From assembly GCA_027859175.1 (NCBI GenBank), contig JAQIBG010000022.1, forward strand, positions 1 to 58,970: 58,970 nucleotides of DNA, read 5' to 3'. The stretch is from Planctomycetota bacterium. Its GTDB lineage: Bacteria > Planctomycetota > UBA11346. The notes beneath the pieces were generated by a model that made no database searches, was not told where the DNA came from, and saw only the letters and a program-made list of their open reading frames with translations. The stretch's first letter is position 1, and the number at the start of each line of letters is the position of its first letter. A program made the position numbers and the translations under genes. Of this stretch, positions 55,705-58,970 are shown piece by piece.

Positions 55705-57953
55705 TTGAAGCAAATCTCCAAACGCGGGTCATAGAGATTGAAACGCGCCACCTCAACAGCGTGCAAGCGCACCGAGGGCGGCAGGGTACCACGATCAAGA
55801 ACGTGATTCGCGTTGCGGTCGGCGCCATAGAGGCCCATGAAGACTTCACGTGGCTCAAAGGTGAAACTGCCAGAATCATTCGTAGCCGATGTATAGCCCT
55901 GGTCTGCCCGGCGATAGATCGCTCCGATATCATAGGCATACACGTCATCGGTATGGCCTTCATCGAAGGTCACATCAGGGCCCACGCTACTCCAATGCAC
56001 ATTGTCACCGGTTGCAGCGCCACTGACATCACGAATAAACAGATAGGGCTTCTCCGGATTCCGGAACAGCGGTTGATAGCGATCATACCAGCATACGCCG
56101 TTGGTTCGCCCCATATCACCAGAATCGTTATTGCCGCCCATAACCCCGCGGGTGAAGTTCAACTGCAAGCGAGACGGACGCACGCGGTCTATATACTTAT
56201 ATGGGCTCACGTTATATTTACTGGCGTCAACCGGGGCACTCGGCGCCAATTCCACATCTTCATAGCTCTGCCAGTCAACCGTCCAGAACACCAACTGGCG
56301 ACAGCGTTCACTGGGGGCAAAACGGTCGGCCAAGGTAAAGTGCTGCGCGTTGCCGCTAATCGTGGTCATATCAACAGTCTCCCCATAGGCATTGTTGCCC
56401 GGGCGCGTCACTGGAGGCGCAGTAACCACGCGCCATTGCTGGGCTGAAACCGCCGAGATGTTGGGGTCTCCACTCGTACCAGGGATGGCCGTTGTACTCA
56501 GCAGGCTGCCAGACGGGTCCACATCATATTGAATCAGCGGGAAATCAGTACTGAGCGCGCGGTTGAGCGGGCGCGGAATCGTCCAATCGCCCTCCGCATG
56601 CGTGGCGTGATGGGTTACCATTTCCAACAAGCGCTCGTGCCAAGCCATCAACATGTCGTGCGTGACCACGAAATCGGTGCCGGTTCCGGGCGCCGCCAAA
56701 GCCACGCCACCCGGATGGAAACCGGGATGCTGCACGGCTATTTCGTCAAACACATCTTGCAAGCTGGGACGACCCGCCAAAGCCGTCAACTGCGTGCATT
56801 TGGTCAGATCGCCCGGAATTTCAATGCCTGCCCCCAGCGACTCACCGGTCGGGTCGTTGAGCGGATACCAACGCGTCAAGGTCATCCCGGCGTGGGTCAA
56901 TGCGTTGACTGCGCGAATCTGCGCCGGACTCGTAGCAAGGGCGATGGCCTCGTCGTGATCAGCAGTCGCAGACAGCAACTTGGGATCCACCCCACGCCTC
57001 ACGGCATACCACAGGGCAAGCGCAACGTACATCTTGGCTCGGGTACGAACGGCCTCGAGTTCGGTTACCGAAAAGGCCTTATCGGGCGTGGGCTGAGAAC
57101 TGCCACTATACGCATTTAAGGTATTTGCGTCGTACAGGGCCTCCATCCCGTCCCGGTACGGCAGAAACCCCGAAGGGTCATCACCGTCAAATGGGTCCAG
57201 GTTGGTAGACCACACCACCGCGTTGAGGGCGTCGGCCGGATCCGCAACGTTACCCGAGTCCAAAGTCACCAGCGACCAACTCTCACCCCAACGATCATGG
57301 TCACCATAGAGGCTCGCACGATACAGGGAGCGCTGCAGCAGCATCGGCGGGTGTGGATACACCGCATAATACGGCCAGCTCTTAAACCATGGCCGGCCAA
57401 TGGCATTGGTCTGCGCAGCGCCCACCACCCCAAAAACCAGCTTCTGGGCGTCTGGCGGCATTTGCAGGGCCTGGGTACCCTCGGTCTTTATTCCGAGATT
57501 CGGCATCGGGTGACGGTAATAGATCTCGCCGCCAGCGGAAAGGATCGCGGCAATTTCGTCATTGTCGCTCGATAGACGCTCAGCGATGACGCGCGGAACC
57601 GGAGCAATACTATTGCGTAGCGTTGCCGTTCGCTGCTCAATGTCCGGGCGGAACGTCGCGTAGCCGGTTGGAGAGCCCCAGGGGTCAGCAACGCCCGACT
57701 CTGGAACGATCGTAGGGAAACGATTGCGGCTGGTATTGCGCGGCAACCCGGCATAGCTCGCAAACGCCACCGGGCGATTGACAAAGCTCTCCATGATATC
57801 AATTGCAGCCGTGGAGGCATACAGCCCGAAGCGTGCCTGCTCTTGCGACTTAATCGCCTGCGGCAAGAGCATCAGCAGGGCCAGAATGCCAAGCGCAGCC
57901 ACACCGATGGAGATCGCCACCTCAAATAAGGTGAACCCTTTGCGTGACAGCAC
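55701..57953 (-). CDS. GspI-like minor pseudopilin, giant
   Basis: 750 residues, against about 120 for GspI. The start is a GTG at 57953 directly after the TGA of the preceding gene, with GAGGG upstream. MLSRKG with cleavage before FTLFEVAISIGVAALGILALLMLLPQAI has Glu at +5, and the FEVAISIGV pattern is GspI-like. The long exported part has no known domain; a DRWGESWSLVTLDSGNVADPADALNAVVW segment and repeated short acidic patches are visible. It is the largest protein of the operon and likely gives the tip its special function. Confidence 0.82.
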   Translation of the reverse strand: MLSRKGFTLFEVAISIGVAALGILALLMLLPQAIKSQEQARFGLYASTAAIDIMESFVNRPVAFASYAGLPRNTSRNRFPTIVPESGVADPWGSPTGYATFRPDIEQRTATLRNSIAPVPRVIAERLSSDNDEIAAILSAGGEIYYRHPMPNLGIKTEGTQALQMPPDAQKLVFGVVGAAQTNAIGRPWFKSWPYYAVYPHPPMLLQRSLYRASLYGDHDRWGESWSLVTLDSGNVADPADALNAVVWSTNLDPFDGDDPSGFLPYRDGMEALYDANTLNAYSGSSQPTPDKAFSVTELEAVRTRAKMYVALALWYAVRRGVDPKLLSATADHDEAIALATSPAQIRAVNALTHAGMTLTRWYPLNDPTGESLGAGIEIPGDLTKCTQLTALAGRPSLQDVFDEIAVQHPGFHPGGVALAAPGTGTDFVVTHDMLMAWHERLLEMVTHHATHAEGDWTIPRPLNRALSTDFPLIQYDVDPSGSLLSTTAIPGTSGDPNISAVSAQQWRVVTAPPVTRPGNNAYGETVDMTTISGNAQHFTLADRFAPSERCRQLVFWTVDWQSYEDVELAPSAPVDASKYNVSPYKYIDRVRPSRLQLNFTRGVMGGNNDSGDMGRTNGVCWYDRYQPLFRNPEKPYLFIRDVSGAATGDNVHWSSVGPDVTFDEGHTDDVYAYDIGAIYRRADQGYTSATNDSGSFTFEPREVFMGLYGADRNANHVLDRGTLPPSVRLHAVEVARFNLYDPRLEICFK

Positions 57954-58604
57954 TCAGCCGCCCTCGCTGACCAATAGAGTTCCGGTGGTATCAAGGGCGA
58001 CGTCACGATGATTACGGCCGTCTGCCGCTGCAACGCGAAGCAAGGTGCACACGGGGCTCGCCGGTGTATTTAAGGTAGTAATCCAGCTACGCGACTGGGC
58101 ATCACGCCCAACGCTCACCGGCACCTCGACACCAGGCGCAGCAATCGGTTGACCCGAGCCATAAGCAAAGAACCAAGTAAGTTCTTTATCCAGAGCCGTC
58201 GGCATGCCCAGACCTTCACTATATTGGATCTGAATATCGCGCGGCAAAATCGCCTCGCTGGGCTTCTCTTCGCCCAGCACCACGTCGGCAGAGGTGCCAC
58301 CACTCAATAAGGCCACTCGATAGCGCCCATCGCCCGTTGGCGCAATGCTGATGCCATAATGGGGACGAGCGGCAGTTGGGTCGTTGGGGTCTGGCGCTGG
58401 CAAAGCCTGGCCGCGCGCGCGCGCCTGGGCCTCAAGAATCAACTCGCTGAGATCATCAGTGGCACGATTCAGACTAGCCTTACTCATGGCCTGTACCGCA
58501 GGCGGCACCGCAAGGGTGGTCATCAAGCCGACAATCGCGAGCACGATCACCAACTCAACGGCCGTCATGCCCGCGCGCATGGATGCTCTCGCAACGACTT
58601 CCAT
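57954..58604 (-). CDS. GspH/FimT-like pseudopilin, first gene of the operon
   Basis: 216 residues, ATG at 58604 with AAGGA. MEVVARASMRAG with cleavage before MTAVELVIVLAIVGLMTTLAVP has Glu at +5. The FimT/GspH body follows (ILEAQARARGQALPAPDP, then LPRDIQIQYSEG). It is ordinary in size. It heads a run of five overlapping or abutting genes. The upstream region carries a LacI-like operator at 58731 and an IS630-type element end from 58857. Confidence 0.87.
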   Translation of the reverse strand: MEVVARASMRAGMTAVELVIVLAIVGLMTTLAVPPAVQAMSKASLNRATDDLSELILEAQARARGQALPAPDPNDPTAARPHYGISIAPTGDGRYRVALLSGGTSADVVLGEEKPSEAILPRDIQIQYSEGLGMPTALDKELTWFFAYGSGQPIAAPGVEVPVSVGRDAQSRSWITTLNTPASPVCTLLRVAAADGRNHRDVALDTTGTLLVSEGG

Positions 58605-58730
58605 AAGTGATCCTTCCCGTCGACTTGCCTACCCAGGCATGGTAACGCCTCAGGCCTAAGATGCAAACCACGTACATGTTGCCTGGTACACCCCTCTGAC
58701 GCCTCCATCCTCCCTGACCGGACACGTTAT

Positions 58731-58745
58731 CCAAACCGCTTTTTG
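58731..58745. promoter_or_regulatory. LacI-type operator half-match upstream of the pilin operon
   Basis: CCAAACCGCTTTTTG, with the same left half and CG centre as the 35718 operator but a weaker right half. A second near-palindrome, AACCGGTTT, follows at about 58755-58763. They lie about 130-160 bases before the pilin operon start. Confidence 0.5.
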
Positions 58746-58856
58746 ATGTTAAGTAACCGGTTTGAAACGTTCTATCTGACATGGCAATCTTGGTGTCCGG
58801 ATCAACGCACCGCACCGTCGCACCCTCAAGCCAGCCATATCCACGACACAAACCTA

Positions 58857-58970
58857 GTGCTGTGTCCCGTAAATAACTCATAGATTACCCTGCTCCGCCT
58901 GCAGGTGGCAGCAAAAGCGGGCAATTGACTCTAGGATTTCATCCGCAGTTTTCATCCAAACAAATGGCTT
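58857..58970 (-). mobile_element. End of an IS630-family insertion sequence (cut by the window edge)
   Basis: The sequence after a TA dinucleotide at 58855-58856, GTGCTGTGTCCCGTAAAT, looks like a terminal repeat of this family, which inserts at TA. Directly inside is the 3' end of a transposase on the minus strand (see next entry). The rest lies beyond the window. Confidence 0.7.
58878..58970 (-). CDS. IS630-family transposase, C-terminal 30 residues
   Basis: The minus-strand frame from the window edge reads KPFVWMKTADEILESIARFC and ends after ten more residues at a TGA. The segment PFVW-x-KTADEIL-x-S-I-ARFC is the characteristic C-terminus of IS630-family DDE transposases (normally PFVWTKTADEIL). 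Only this piece is visible, so whether the gene is intact is unknown. The overlapping frame at 58555-58881 on the same strand is not supported. Confidence 0.75.
   Translation of the reverse strand, partial: KPFVWMKTADEILESIARFCCHLQAEQGNL

Noticed and set aside
58555-58881. 108-codon minus-strand frame upstream of the pilin operon
   Set aside because: It overlaps the GspH-like start and the operator region and ends inside the pilin gene in another frame. No homology is visible.

Overview
The window is a GC-rich stretch of a bacterial chromosome. No rRNA, tRNA or CRISPR array was found. The gene content resembles genomes of the PVC group (Planctomycetes, Verrucomicrobia, Lentisphaerae, Kiritimatiellae) or neighbouring phyla: very large pseudopilins, many divergent glycoside hydrolases, a UroD-like protein, PhyH-type dioxygenases, and AraC/LacI regulators in place of SusC/SusD. 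This placement is an inference from content, not a phylogenetic result.

Layout. (1) 1-5 kb: the start of purH (minus strand), then a plus-strand run of a regulator with four tandem HTH domains, a tiny 47-codon ORF that overlaps both neighbours, and two CNNM/CBS membrane proteins. (2) 5-12 kb: a minus-strand run SDR (mannonate oxidoreductase-like) > gnd > rpiB > LarA-like racemase > yidD, divergent from a UxaE-like tagaturonate epimerase. Together these suggest hexuronate and sugar-acid metabolism. (3) 12-20 kb: housekeeping and signalling genes: an RlmD-type methyltransferase, a small membrane protein, a CoaB-like protein, an ECF sigma factor whose frame runs into a secreted PepSY-like protein, a GAF/HD-GYP protein and ilvC. 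(4) 20-27 kb: a PocR-AraC regulator divergent from a double-Rossmann FAD oxidoreductase, a PL5-like alginate lyase, and aroB-yicC. (5) 27-51 kb: a glycan locus with a secreted protein carrying a pilin-like segment, AraC, PhyH, a UroD-like protein, GH29, GH39, a TIM-barrel GH-like protein, a sugar isomerase, a secreted clan GH-A enzyme, LacI, a beta-helix lipoprotein with FN3 and PA14 domains, a GH5-like protein, GH116 and AraC. Fucose, uronate and xylose/glucose-type glycans are plausible substrates. (6) 51.7-59 kb: a DUF5522-like mini-protein, a five-gene pseudopilin operon with four stop/start overlaps or abutments (order H-I-J-K-G), and the 3' end of an IS630-type transposase at the window edge.

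The least ordinary feature is the intergenic DNA. Several gaps hold structured inverted-repeat elements of roughly 140-225 bp. Their arms are made of 7-, 8- or 9-bp tandem repeats, and the better copies contain several internal hairpins. A second, separate MITE-like element (two copies, in opposite orientation) supplies the TAG stop codon of the gene it abuts in both places. The 3' end of ilvC plus its terminator is duplicated downstream. LacI-type operators, all centred on CG, recur upstream of carbohydrate genes and of the pilin operon.
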